From NCBI GenBank assembly GCA_010279815.1, contig QEOQ01000191.1, forward strand, positions 40,730 through 104,729: 64,000 nt of DNA, read 5' to 3'. Under the pieces are notes generated by a model that was given only the letters and a program-made list of their open reading frames with translations, searched no databases and was not told where the DNA came from. The translations under genes were made by a program, and so were the position numbers. The stretch is from Brachionus plicatilis (lineage: Eukaryota > Rotifera > Eurotatoria > Ploima > Brachionidae). Within the stretch, counting starts at the first letter, position 1; each line of letters begins with the position of its first letter. Shown here in pieces: positions 21,711-33,930 of the stretch.

Positions 21711-22344
21711 ATGGCCAATGGTCAATGTACAGAGGAGGAACTTGCCCAAGTCGATGAGGCATTTTCGTTGTTTTACAAAGAAATGGTAATTTTTTTTTAT
21801 TTTTCAAATCAGTCTTTGGCAAATTTTGTCGTAGGCATCGGGTTTTTCGGTCGACTTAGAGCTTGAAAAAGCATATCACATGTTTAACAAGGATAGAAAA
21901 GAGCTTTATTTGGCATGTAAATATTCAAGTGATGATAAAAAGCTAATTTTGGATCAAAAAGGACCTTTAAAAAAAAAGACTGCAGAATCTTATGCTGAAA
22001 AAAGTATTTTACTTCTGAAATTATTTTTTATATTGTTTAATTATTTTTGGCTTTAAGATAAGCACTGGGAGGAATTGATTAGCAAATTGCCTGAGGATGA
22101 GATTCGGTTTATTCCTATTCAAGTGGAATACAAAGACGTCATGGGAAAGAATCAAAATGATGTTTTGATAATATTATGGAGCCCAGATGCAGTAAATATA
22201 ATGAAAAAAATGGAAGTCGAATCACACAAGCCAGTGATAATGAGATGTTTGCCTGGAGCAAGAGAATGCATTGAGATTAAATCAAAAACTGACTGGAATT
22301 TGGAAAAAATTGTGAAAGATAAACTAAAAGGTTCTTTAGACTAA
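21711..22344 (+). CDS. chimeric gene: calmodulin N-terminus joined to ADF/cofilin
   Basis: Exon 1 (21711-21785) codes for 25 residues, MANGQCTEEELAQVDEAFSL then FYKEM. These match the calmodulin start ([20 protein letters not shown]) and share the exact DNA string GAGGCATTTTCGTTGTTT. Its last codon is ATG directly before an intron (21786-21834), which is exactly the ATG/intron boundary of the normal cofilin gene at 6977. Exon 2 is 21835-22003, intron 22004-22057, and exon 3 is 22058-22344. The spliced frame stays open for 176 residues; the cofilin part (152 aa) keeps WSPDAVNIMKKM. Exon 3 differs from the other cofilin by one visible base (K to M). Only the first helix of EF-hand 1 is present and its first Ca2+ ligand is Tyr, so Ca2+ binding is not expected. 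Translation could start at either Met. Expression is unproven. Confidence 0.8.
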
Positions 22345-22573
22345 GGTTTTTTTTTAAATTTAGTATTTTTCAAAAAATATTGAATATTTAACTTTTTAAT
22401 TATTAACATTTTTTGAATTGAAAAAATCTCATTTAAAAAAGCGAACTTTTTTTCATTTTTAAAGTTCTTTGATATTCTTTTTTCGCTTTGAACTGATATT
22501 CTGACTTATTTTTAAATATATAAACAGCGGAAAATTGTAATAAATCAATTTGATAGAATATGAAATAAATAAA

Positions 22574-22953
22574 GGCATAGTGAACTTCAACTACAAATTG
22601 AACAATAATACTTCATTTTTTAATAAATTAAAATTAAAGTTAATAAAAAATATTAGAAAAAATACTGCAACATAGTGCAACATACTTTGCTGCACTTTTT
22701 TTACCTAAAATAATTTTCCTCTTGTTAAAAAAAAGACAAAAAATTAAGAGTCAATAAGATTTAAATAGATTATTGATTTGATTTACAAAATAAAAGAAAG
22801 CAAAAATTTTATTTTATTAGTAAAATAGGCGCAACAAAGTATCCCAGTGCACTATGCTGCAGTATTTTTTCTAATATTCTTTATTAACTTTAATTTTAAT
22901 TTATTAAAAAATGAAGAATTTTTGTTCAATTTGTAGTTGATATTCACAAAACC
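22574..22953. mobile_element. MITE, TTGTGAA-ended family
   Basis: About 380 bp that folds back on itself: left end GGCATAGTGAACTTCAACTA, right end TTGTAGTTGATATTCACAAAACC-like, with the internal arms ACTGCAACATAGTGCAACAT and CACTATGCTGCAGTATTTTT. It has no coding capacity. The flanks show no clear duplication. It lies about 230 bp after the chimeric gene. Confidence 0.7.
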
Positions 22954-23173
22954 AGAGTCTATTTCAAACTTAATAATTTTCTCTATCATAATGTTTTGAA
23001 TAATTGAAAATAAAATTATTATCTAGAAAAAAAATTAGTTTATAGAATAGAATATAATTAAATACAAAAATATAATTAAATAATTTAATTTCAATTCTTT
23101 ATCAATTGGTTTTTAAACTAATTTTTCAATAAATTAATAATTAATATATCAAAGAATTTAGTGAGATAATTAA

Positions 23174-23308
23174 GGGAGAGTGAAGTTGGGATCAATTTTT
23201 ATCTGGAGCATAAAATTTTTTACCAATATTCATATTGAAAAAGTTATTAATGTTTTATCTAAACCAAATTTCTATGCTTCATAAAATTGTTTCCAACTTC
23301 ACTCTCCC
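23174..23308. mobile_element. small MITE, 16-bp perfect inverted ends
   Basis: GGGAGAGTGAAGTTGG and CCAACTTCACTCTCCC bound a 135-bp AT-rich segment. Target duplication was not recognised. Confidence 0.65.
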
Positions 23309-26300
23309 GAAAATTTATAAAGATGTGATAAATAATTTAAGATAAAAAAGACTAAATTTGTTTTTTCTTTATCGTATTTTTGTTTTCTATATTAATTCAT
23401 AATCGATTAGTATTATTTTTTACTTAATGATTTAAGAATTTGCAATTTATTTTATTGTTTTTATCATTTTTAAATATCTGAAGAGTTACATTCTCATCAA
23501 GTCCAACCAAAGGATTAAATTTAATTTCCTTAAATAAATTGAATAGATGATTATTTTTATTATATTAGGAAAATATTCCAAAAAATTTCTTTCTAGAAAG
23601 ATCAAAACTTGTCTTTTAAGCATTGAATTTGAGAAAGAGAAAAAACAGTTTTTAATCATTTAAATGAATTGAGTGCAAAAGTTGAATTTTGCATCGGATT
23701 ATTTTTTTAAAACTTAAGTATGTTTTTTTTCATAATTTTTGAAAATTAACATTCAGCATAAAATCATTTGTTTTATTTAATTTAAAAAAAAATTCATTTT
23801 GGAAATATTCTATTTAAAAGGCTTTGATTTTGATAAAATTCAAAAATTTTAAGAAAACGGATCGTAATTAAAAATAAAAAAAATTTAAATTCAAGTTCTG
23901 TAGGCCTCCTACAAAATTAATTTCAAATTTTAAAGAGGTTGGTTATTTTTACTAAAAATTTAATCTATTTAAATTGTAATAATCAATTCGATAAATAGTG
24001 TTCATTCGTTTTAATTGTTTTAATTACAAAGAAACAAAAAAATTTTTCTCAGATATGTACTTTTTCATTAGTTGACAAGATTATCTAATTAATATAGTAG
24101 TTTAAGAGAATAGTAAATTTGAGAAGACTCATCATAAATATCTATGCTATTCTTAAATAATAATAATTGTTTAGTCTCTAAATTATTTATTCCAATTTTT
24201 CGGAAAAAGTTTTGATCTGTAACAAATTATAAAATTTCTTAATTTTTTAAATTCAAAAATTATATAATTTATTATTTTTAAAAACGAATAAATAAAATTA
24301 TTTTTCTACCTAAAAATTGTCTAACATTAATTAATTAATTATTTAGTTCAGAAACCATTGATTTAAAATACATCATTTTAAATTGGTCTTATTAGGATTA
24401 AAAATCGATAATTAATTCATAATATCTTATTACCATTTTCATAAATACAAGTTAAAATACTTTCTAACTTTTTCCATTTTATTTGGATTATTTAAATTAT
24501 ACTTCAAATTTTATATAAAGACCAAAAATAAATTACAATATGAAAAATTTGTTTTAGTTTTCCTTTTTTAAATTTTTATCTTTGAGTGTTTTATCTTCAT
24601 TTAAATTCTTTTTTAGGTTAATTTTTAAGATTGCAATTGCGTAATTAATCTTAAATTTAAAAAAGGAAAAAAAAGTTCCATGTTTATTTTATTAAGAAAA
24701 GAAACTTCTACATAATTTAAGTAAAAATTTTATTTGAAAATTGTGATTTTGATTAACAAAGAAGATTTGTTTTGATTTAGCTTAAAAAAATAAGCACTAA
24801 AATTTTTTGACACATCAAAAAATATCAATCAGTTATTTGTTTTAGTATGGAAATTTTAAATAAAGCCTCTATCTATTGAAAATCATTTTTAACTCTTACA
24901 TCATCCTTGTCAAATTTTATATGATATTTGACGGAAGAGTTAAATTAACTTTAAAATTAAAATTGTAATTTTTTTCACTATATTTTAATTTCCTCAGCTA
25001 GCGGAACTCTATTTGCAATCGATTGTTCATTGTTCAATATTTTAAGTAATTCCTTGGATTCAAGCAATTTGTATATATAAATTATTATTATAGCTCGTAT
25101 TGTCAAAATAAGACAGGAAGCAATGAATTATATAAATTAATTGAAAAAAAAACAATTTATTGCTGAAAATTCAATAATAATTTTTAAGCATCTAAACCCC
25201 TTTTATTTTAATTGAAGCTAAAAGCTACTCTACTTATTCTTAAATAAATGAATAAATATCTTTCAATTTCATCAATAATAGAAATTTGTTGTATTTTTTT
25301 TTATTTTATGTTAATATTCACAAAAAATTTTTTTAGTTGAAGATCGTCTCCGGGGAAATTTATCATAAAAATTATTTTCTGTCCATTTCGAGTATCATTC
25401 AAAAATAAGAGCGGTTTATTTTTAAACTATTTATTTGACAGTTTATAAAAAACGCCAAATTATTTTTTAAGTATAATTTTTTTATTTTTTTGGCATCAGC
25501 TTTATCTGTTCTAATAAGTGATTTTAAGGCAAATTGAAGTTTCAGATCAAATTTTAAGATCAAAACGATCATTTAAAATTTTAAAACTTAATTAATCAAA
25601 TGATTTTGATAATTTTAAAGAAATAATTACTAGACATTACTTGATATACTATGTCTAATAGCGGTTCATTTTCAAATTAACGTCAAAATTATTGATCTCT
25701 ACTTTATTTAACAAAAACAATCAACAATTTGAATAATTCAGGTTTAGTTAATTCAAAAATTCAAATTTATAACTTTTAATCCATTCACTCAAACTGATAT
25801 AATTGTATTTTTTCACCTAAATAAATAATATATTTAAAACAGTTAATTTTCTTGTCTTAAAAAGTAAGTTTTTATTAAAATCAATTAAAATATTTTAACT
25901 TATTAAAGTTCAATAAAAAGGGACATTTTAAAATTTTAAATATGAATATAAACTTGACATGACATGTCAAGTAATTGCTTTTGAAAAAACTTTTTTTTTC
26001 TCTTTTATTGAGAAAAATATTACAATTTATATTTTGATCTTTTGATTTTGAATTTTCCGATTTTAAAAGATCTTTATCTGAGAATTGTTTATCTTTTCTA
26101 AATTTTAAATTAATAAGGATTTAAAATTAACAAAATTCAAAAATATTCAAGATAAAAAGAGAGTCAGAAAATATTATAAAATTAATAAAGTCCTGGTTAT
26201 GGTGTATGGAATTTTTAATAAAAAATCTTTGATGTGATTAATTGAGCAAAAATTAGCATTAAGTTCAATCTTTTTTCAATGTTTCAAAATTATTAGTCTT

Positions 26301-27660
26301 TTACAACCAGTGTTTTTTAGCTATTAAAAAGTACATTTTTGACAATTGCTTGATTGAATCGCTTGGAGAAATCGTGGCTATATTTTAACTGAAAGTTTGA
26401 TTAAAAAAATACAATTATTAATTAACTTAAAGTAATTTAATTATCCTGAATTGAATAAATTTTGATTAATTATATCAAGTCATTGGGGAGACTTGGTGAT
26501 CATGACAGCAAAAGCACTAAGTAGAAAATAAATTATTTTTCAAATACATAATAAAGTATTTATTCTATCAGGCTGTAATTTTATTTTTCCTTTAAAATTT
26601 TTAAAATTTGTCAAAAAAAATTTTATAAACTAGTCATTGAAAAATTGATTTTTAATTATACAAAAATTGCTTTTATTTTAAAGAGATTAATTTTTAATTT
26701 TTGATACTAGTGTGATCTGTTTAGGTCAATAATTTAGAAAAAAAATCGTCAATATTAAAAAACAATGGTATCAAGGAAAGAATTTAAAATGTAGCTTTTA
26801 GATTTGTCCTAGGAAGCTTTTGGATAACAGTTAAGTCTTCATTTGCTTCATCCGCTTTACTAAAATTAACAAAATAAACAAATTTAAAGAAAAATGGATC
26901 TTGTTTTTTAGACAAATTGATCATAAAATAAAAATGGTAAGATAAAATCTTTTCTAAGATCACGCAATTTTTTTTTCAATTTTCAAATGAATCGAGCTAA
27001 TGCTTTGATTATTGTCAAAAAATCTTCGATAATTTAGTATTCATTCAGCCAAATCATAGATTAAACTTTTAATTTTATTACATGAAAATATTTCATATAG
27101 ATAAACAAAAAGATAAAAAATAATTAACGAGACAACATAGAGTTAATCTCAAATATGAATTAGCTGCACGTAAAAGAGTCTCAAAAATAATTTAATTGTT
27201 TTTCTTTTTTAAATTCAAAAAAGTTAATATTAAAATTAAAATTAAAAAATTTAAATTTAAAAAAAAAATAGTCAAATTTAAATTTAAAAAGTTTTATATA
27301 GACTTTAGTTCTTTTAAAATCCTTTTGAAAAATAAAAACAGAAAATTAGATTTAATTAATTAAATAAATTGAGAGTTTACAAAAGCAGACAATTTAGAAA
27401 GAATCAAGACCTTCTTTTAAGGCCTATCAAATAGATTAAAAGAAAAATATAAAAAGTTTCAAAAAAAAATTTATAATTAATATACGTTTTAAAAGAATTA
27501 GACAAAATAAAAGATTATAGAAAAATTTTATTTGATTAATTAGAATTTGAAATGTCAAGTAAAAGAAAGTAAGTTGTTTATCTAAAATCATAAAGAATAT
27601 GAATTTATTTTTTAAATTAAGCATGAATTTTAGTATTTTTAAATCATTAATTTAATCATT
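23309..27660. other. long AT-rich region without genes
   Basis: No protein, RNA or repeat family recognised over about 4.3 kb. The only small oddity is a 19-bp palindrome CTTGACATG-A-CATGTCAAG at 25953-25971. The region is nearly free of open frames above 60 codons. Confidence 0.5.
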
Positions 27661-27665
27661 AGATT

Positions 27666-27695
27666 CTGAAGAAGGCCATTTAGGTCGAAACGGGT
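27666..27695 (+). other. hammerhead-like CTGAAGA...CGAAAC motif
   Basis: CTGAAGAAGGCCATTTAGGT is followed by CGAAACG. The hammerhead ribozyme core is CUGAUGA-stem II-GAAA; here stem II could be GGCC/GGUC, but one core U is A, so cleavage is doubtful. Such motifs occur in retroelements (for example Penelope-like). Confidence 0.3.
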
Positions 27696-27943
27696 CAAGC
27701 TTTTTATAGAAAAAAATGGAAGAATTTTCTTTAAAAATTTTTTTTTTAATTTAAAATAAAAATAAAAAAACTGAAATTTTGAAAAAATTAAAACATAACA
27801 TTTAAATAATGACAGATGTTACATGTCAAATTATTGAACGTTTCAGGAAGCAAAGAAGAAAAAGTAAGTTAGCAATTACACAAACGAATTGAGTACTCGA
27901 TAAATTTTTTTCGAAACATGTTTTGTATTCACTTTGACAATAG

Positions 27944-28171
27944 ATGGAATTTAATTCCTCTGTCTTCCCAAAACGAAGCTTTCGCTCAACTCATGTTTTC
28001 AAGATTTCCGGTCTTTTTAAAAATAAAAAAGTAGCCAAATCATCTGCAAAAAGAAGAGAGTATTGGCTTTTTGTTTTGTTTCATCTTGGTATGTCATTCA
28101 TGAAAATGCTAAAAAGAAGAGGACTAGTTACAGACCTTGATGATGATAAACGTCTTTATTTAAATAAATAA
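27944..28171 (+). CDS. hypothetical ORF, 75 aa
   Basis: A short open frame with more normal codon use than its surroundings: MEFNSSVFPKRSFRSTHVFK, then basic residues and RGLVTDLDDDKRLYLNK. No domain is recognised. It lies 250 bp after the hammerhead-like motif and could be the 3' end of an unrecognised retroelement or chance. Confidence 0.2.
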   Translation: MEFNSSVFPKRSFRSTHVFKISGLFKNKKVAKSSAKRREYWLFVLFHLGMSFMKMLKRRGLVTDLDDDKRLYLNK

Positions 28172-28399
28172 ATAATGGCTCGAGCTTTCGCTCCTTTGCT
28201 TAGCTTATGATATATATGCCATATTATATACATTATTATAATATACATTCGTAATTTAAAAGAAACACTTTTTTATGTTTTTTAAAAAATAAGAAAGAAA
28301 AAGAAAAGGAAGAGAAAAAAAGGAAATATTTACAAAAACCAAAATAAAAAAGAGAAAGAATTATACTCATTGAACATTTATTTATAAAATTTTCAAATT

Positions 28400-28566
28400 A
28401 CTGACATATACTCCTGCTTTTTCTATCTGTAATCTTAACTCTTATTTTGACTTAAAAATTAAATTGTATTTCTTCTGTCAGTAACCATAAGCGACCTCCT
28501 AGTAGGCCATCTCCGCAAACTAGTCTGGCTGTAGCTTATATATATGTTATTATACTCAATTTAAGC
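28400..28566 (+). repeat. 5'-truncated LINE 3' tail
   Basis: It matches the 3' end of the minus-strand LINE at 38.5 kb: GCTTTTTCTATCTGTAATnTnAACT, then the hairpin block CGACCTCCTAGTAGGCCATC-CCGCAAACTAGTC and GGCTGTAGCTTATATATAT, ending in a TA/TTA-rich tail. 5' truncation is usual for LINE copies. Confidence 0.7.
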
Positions 28567-28659
28567 AATTTTTCTTTTAGATATTTTTCCTTTTACTGAG
28601 ACAATTTTCGATTACAAAGAATATAATCTAATTTAAGTTTTCTACCGAGTTTAAGTTAT

Positions 28660-28800
28660 TTGGTATTGTGAAATTCAAATGTATACTGCAACAAAGTATG
28701 TTACACTTTGTTGCAGTAGTTTTTTAAGAAAATTTTTTAAATTTAATTTTAATTCATCAAAATTGGCGGAATTTTTGTTCAATTTGTATTTAAGAATTTA
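28660..28800. repeat. deleted MITE, TTGTGAA-ended family
   Basis: Left end GGTATTGTGAAATTCAAAT, core ACTGCAACAAAGTATGTTAC, right end AATTTTTGTTCAATTTGTAT without the last bases. It is an internally deleted copy. Confidence 0.6.
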
Positions 28801-29309
28801 AGTAATTTAAGTAAGTGATTTCAACCTCTTTTAAAAAGTTTATACTCGTTTAATAAATCATTTATTAATGGAATTTTATTCTGAATAGAAGCATTTAAGT
28901 AATTTCCATTTAGTTTCCTAAATCTATACCAACCTTTTTTTTTAATTATTTATTTAGTGGCCTCAGTGTTAGCTGTTTTAGCCAAGAATAAAAATAATAA
29001 ATACAGATTTAATCAAGTTTTAAAAGTTCATAATGTTTAAAAATACAGAATATAAAAGTTTAATTAAATATAATGAATTTTTTTTGTCGAAAAATAGTCA
29101 TTTGAATCTTAGTACTCTTCTTTCAATTCTTCAAAAAGTGGATTTTCGATGAGGATTGTACTTAATGCGTAAGCTTCGTTAAGATCGGACATTCTCTTTT
29201 AAACACTTGGTAACTGAGCTATCTTATTAAGTTCTTTTGATGGAGAACCTAACCTAACCATTGTGGAACTTCAGCTTTAATAGGAAACAAACTTTTTTCT
29301 TCTTATTTT

Positions 29310-29960
29310 AGATGAAGAGAGTAAATTATGGCTTGACAAAACAGAGGTTGAAAAAGTCTTAGGAGTGAAAAGAATAGCAAGCAAGTAGAAGCAGCAGTGT
29401 CTACGGCAAATAGAGCACTCGGCAGAATGAGGAAAACTTTTAAATTTTTTAATATTAAATTATTCAAGATATTATATCCAGCTTTCGTAAGAGCGCATTT
29501 AGAGTTCGCGTCAACTGTGTGGAACTCTATGTCAAAAAGGATATATAAAAATTGGAGGGTATTCAGAAAAGGGCGACAAAAATGGTCATTGAATTAAGGG
29601 GTTTAGAATATGAAGTAAGGTTAAAAGAATTAGGACTAACAAGTCTCGAGGTTAGGAGGAAAAGAGATGACTTGATACAAATTTATAAAATCACAAAAGG
29701 TTTCGAAGAGGTAGAACTGGGTCTAAGAAATACAGGGGACACAGTAGGAGCTAATAGAAGACACAACAGTCAGATAATAAGGGAAAAATTTGTAAATGCA
29801 CCCATGAGGGATAATTTTTTACTGAACCGCAACGCTACCACCTGGAATATGTTACCCTCGGAGATAGCAGAGGCGGATACGGTTAACCAATTTAAAACCA
29901 GAATTGACCGACATATGGCATCGGAGACTTGGAGGAGATCGGTCTACCGAAGCTGAAATT
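29310..29960 (+). pseudogene. non-LTR retrotransposon RT C-terminal part
   Basis: This is the region after the RT catalytic core of a CR1/Jockey-type LINE: TANRALGRMRKTFKF and LFKILYPAFVRAHLEFASTV then WNS (29400-29530), then GIQKRATKMVIELRG, YEVRLKELGLTSLEVRR and KRDDLIQIYKITKGFEEV (29555-29710), and the end block NATTWNMLPSEIAEAD. A frame change lies at about 29535-29552. The YADD part is absent, so this is a 5'-truncated copy. Confidence 0.85.
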
Positions 29961-30049
29961 GATGAACTTAAGAAGTATGTGGCCATTACCAAAACCACAA
30001 GCTGACAAAGTGCAGCGTTATAAACTGTACTCACACTTTATGTGTTACA

Positions 30050-30077
30050 GCTTACACTACTACTACTACTACTACTA
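30050..30077 (+). repeat. (ACT)n tail of the LINE
   Basis: TACACT followed by about eight ACT repeats ends the LINE copy; CR1/L2-like elements often end in short tandem repeats. Confidence 0.6.
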
Positions 30078-30278
30078 GATCTTCCTTGTAAAGAGGAGAG
30101 TATTGGTTATAGTAAATTTGGCTGTATAAAATTATGTGACAAAACACTTGGCAAATTTGGAGCTAATTTTCTGGAAACTGTGCTGCTCTCAAATTGGATT
30201 AATTAGAGAAGTTGGATAAGTGGGCAAATTAAGCTATTCATCACACATTAGTGCGTGCCATAATTATCAATTGCACCC

Positions 30279-30296
30279 ATCTCTCTCTCTCTCTCC
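30279..30296. repeat. (CT)n microsatellite
   Basis: About eight CT dinucleotides (CATCTCTCTCTCTCTCTCC). Confidence 0.9.
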
Positions 30297-30722
30297 TATT
30301 AGTAGCTCATTCATAATTAATTTGAAATTTTTGCATTTTTTTTTTCATTTTTTTCCTGGCAATAAATCGAATTTCATTTTGTTCATGTAGTCATCAATCA
30401 AAATGATTAACTGCTGTGATTGAATTGGTGGCCGAGATTCGTGCCTCCAAATCCAATCTTGTTTGTCTTGAGAGTGCTTGTGTTGTTAATAGGAAAAAAA
30501 ATGTTTTTTTGTCATTTTATTAAGTTTAGGTAAAATAAAATTTGACTAAAAAAGAAGTGCCAATTTCGCAATGTTGCAACTTTGCCAATGTGACAATTAG
30601 GTGCCTAGTTTTGTTGCAATGCAGCATCGACTCTCAAAGCCAATCAACTTTTCTCTCCATCTTGCCATAATTAGCAGCAGACTAAAACAATTCTCACTTA
30701 TCTAAACAAAATAGTTTCTTGC

Positions 30723-30737
30723 GTTGCCAATGGCAAC
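30723..30737. promoter_or_regulatory. X-box-like RFX site upstream of calmodulin gene 1
   Basis: GTTGCCAATGGCAAC is a perfect palindrome around a 3-base centre and fits the RFX consensus GTNRCC(0-3N)RGYAAC. RFX sites control ciliary genes in animals. It lies about 570 bp before the calmodulin ATG. The match is in the sequence; function is inferred. Confidence 0.4.
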
Positions 30738-31274
30738 GGGCCTTGCCATTCACATACGGTTAGTACGAAGTATCCAAGAGATATCTTAGATTTCTTTATT
30801 GTGGCAACAAAAACCTTCATCTTGAATCGGATTGGCCTAGGCTTGAAATGTTGCAATTGCAACATCATTTCAAAAGGCTTATAATTTATGTTCGATTATT
30901 CACGAGGCGCTCACTTCATCCTACCTCAAAAAAACTACACACTACAGAACAAAAAGCTCTAGCTCAATTAGAAAAATTGTGTTATTTAAAGCGAATAGAG
31001 AAAATTTCTATGAATTTTAAGTTTTTTGTTGTTATTGTTGTTGAAAAAATGTAAAATCCTGGGCTTAATTAGAACCGGGTGTCTCAGTAGTGGCATGGTT
31101 TGCCAAATGAGGATTGCTTGATGACAGCTCAGAAAATTTTTCTCAATCGATTTTTTTTTCTAAAAAATAATTTTGTGTCAGGCTTAAATATCATTTGTTT
31201 AAATAAAAATAAAAAATAATATATAGTGATTTTTTTTAAATAAAATTTTATTTTTTGTTGAATAGATAAATTGA

Positions 31275-31816
<542 letters not shown>

Positions 31817-32975
31817 ATTTTTTTCTGAATTTATATTTTTAATGTTTTTTGTATTTAAAAAATAAAAATTGAAAAAAAAAAAAAGATAAAAATATTGGAC
31901 ATCAATCAATCAAGTTTTTTCCAGGTAATTTGTTATTTTATTTTAAAGAATAGATTCATGGTTGATATACTGTACTGAGCATTTGAGCGAAATTAATGTT
32001 CAGAAATCTAATTTTGTTGTTGTCCGTTGTATTTAGATAAACATATAGACCTATTTACCAATTTTGTTGCACAATTTTTTTTTCTAAATCCATTTCGAGA
32101 GTAAAAGATAACGGATTAGATAAAATATTAAAAAAAAAATTGTTTTTCACTTAAAATTATATTTATTTAATTGTTTCAATAAAATTTTTATTCGATTTTA
32201 ATTTTTTAATTTTCCAAGTCTAAAGGGAAGGAAAATAATGCGGCGATATCTGCATGAAATTTAACATGCGATAATTTGTTTGCTTTTTTATTTTCATCCG
32301 CCTAGCAAGGGACTAATTACATTTTTAAGATGATTACTAGAACTAGATTAGAAAGCGGTAGGTTTAATCAAATTTTGGATTATTTCAGCACCAAAAATGC
32401 CAATTTTGACATGTTGAACTACTGGATCATGTTTTAATCCTACAAGATTAAATAATCCCTTTGTTCAATAAAATAATTTTGCCTTTTTGCTTGACACAAT
32501 TTTATTTAATATTTTTTAAAAAATAAAATTTAAATATTTTTTGCGCTAATTTGTGCAGATGATAGCATACTCTTTCAAAGCTATTTTAAACAAAAATTTC
32601 TCTTTTTTTAAGTACAATGGTTAAAATGAACCAAATAAAGTACTTATCTAAATTACCCTAAATCTATTTTTACTAATCTGTTATTGTAAAATTGAGCATT
32701 AGATATATTATGCCCAAATTATAAAAATTCAAATAACAAGGTCTTGTTTTTGTAAGTGAAAAATATTTCTAGAAATTTTAAAAAACGAAAAGATATGTGA
32801 GGCTCGTAAGCAAATGTAAATTATGTTTTTTATTCTTTTAAGAGCTCTTAATTATTCAGCGGGAAGGTTTTTTAATTTTATTTTAATTCAAAGCTTAATT
32901 CTTAATAATTCGTTTAGATATTTTTGAAATATAATTAAAAATTTTCAAAGCCTAAGTCATGTCTAAAGTTTTAAA
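31817..32975. other. calmodulin 3' flank and AT-rich spacer
   Basis: AATAAAAATTG at 31860-31870 may serve as polyadenylation signal. Nothing else recognised. Confidence 0.4.
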
Positions 32976-33312
32976 GGTATTGTGAAATTTAAAAAAAAAG
33001 GCAAAAATAGCTCCTTTTTTGATGAATAAAAATAAATGATAATAAAATATACTTAATAAAATACTGAAACATAAATAATTTTTCTAATGTAAAAAAAAAC
33101 AAAAAAAAATAAAAAATCTACAAGATTTAAATTGATTGTTGATTTGATTTACTAAAAAAAAAAATTTTTTTATTTTTATTTTATGTAAAAAAGGCGTAAC
33201 AAAGTATGTGGCACTATGTTGTAGTATTTTTTTTATTTTTCATTAATTTTAATTCTAATTTATCAAAAAATGAAAAATTTTTGTACTATTTGTATTTGAA
33301 ATTCACAATGCC
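32976..33312. mobile_element. MITE, TTGTGAA-ended family
   Basis: Left end GGTATTGTGAAATTTAAAAA and right end GTATTTGAAATTCACAATGCC-like; internal GGCGTAACAAAGTATGTGGC and CACTATGTTGTAGTATTTTT. Same size and order of modules as 22574-22953. Confidence 0.7.
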
Positions 33313-33823
33313 ATTTAAATAAGCTTTAGAAAATTATAATTTCAAAATTTTGAATTCATCATGCAAATAATTTCGAATCCTAGTAAAAAATTTTGTTATA
33401 TATTTAATTAAAAATATTTACACAACGGCTCCAAATTAATCAGCTCTTTTACTAGTTGTTATTATTTGAGAGTCTAAATCTCCAAGAAATAGCAATTTAA
33501 TTTATTCAAGTCCATAAGTTTTGAGATAGAATTTAATTCCCTGCAACCTAAATTATTTATAGATTTAAGGAAATTGATTTTATTTTTAAAGTGAAAATTT
33601 TTGTTTAAAAAAAAAAGAATATTGTTCCTTATTAATTAAAATCCCTTCACATCTCATCTACAAGACTTGTACATAATCAAATTATTTCATTAAATATTCA
33701 AAAATCTTATTTTATTGATTTGAATTTAATTTTAGAAAACTAAACTATTTCTATGAAGTTAAAATAATTTTTAAACAAAATGAGAAGAAAACTACAGAGA
33801 CACTAGAAATAATCTTCAAATTG

Positions 33824-33930
33824 AACCAAAATTCTTCCTTTTTTGATGAATTAAATAAAAAGTTAATTAATCAGATGTATCAGAAAAGGATGAATCTTTG
33901 TTCAATTTGTATTTGAACTTCACTTAAAAT
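33824..33930. repeat. deleted MITE copy
   Basis: Only the two ends remain: AATTGAACCAAAATTCTTCC and TTGTTCAATTTGTATTTGAA with CTTCACT. The middle is lost. Confidence 0.55.

Noticed and set aside
27436..27624. 62-codon minus ORF rich in Phe/Leu/Ile
   Set aside because: Typical of random AT-rich DNA; no motif or codon bias.
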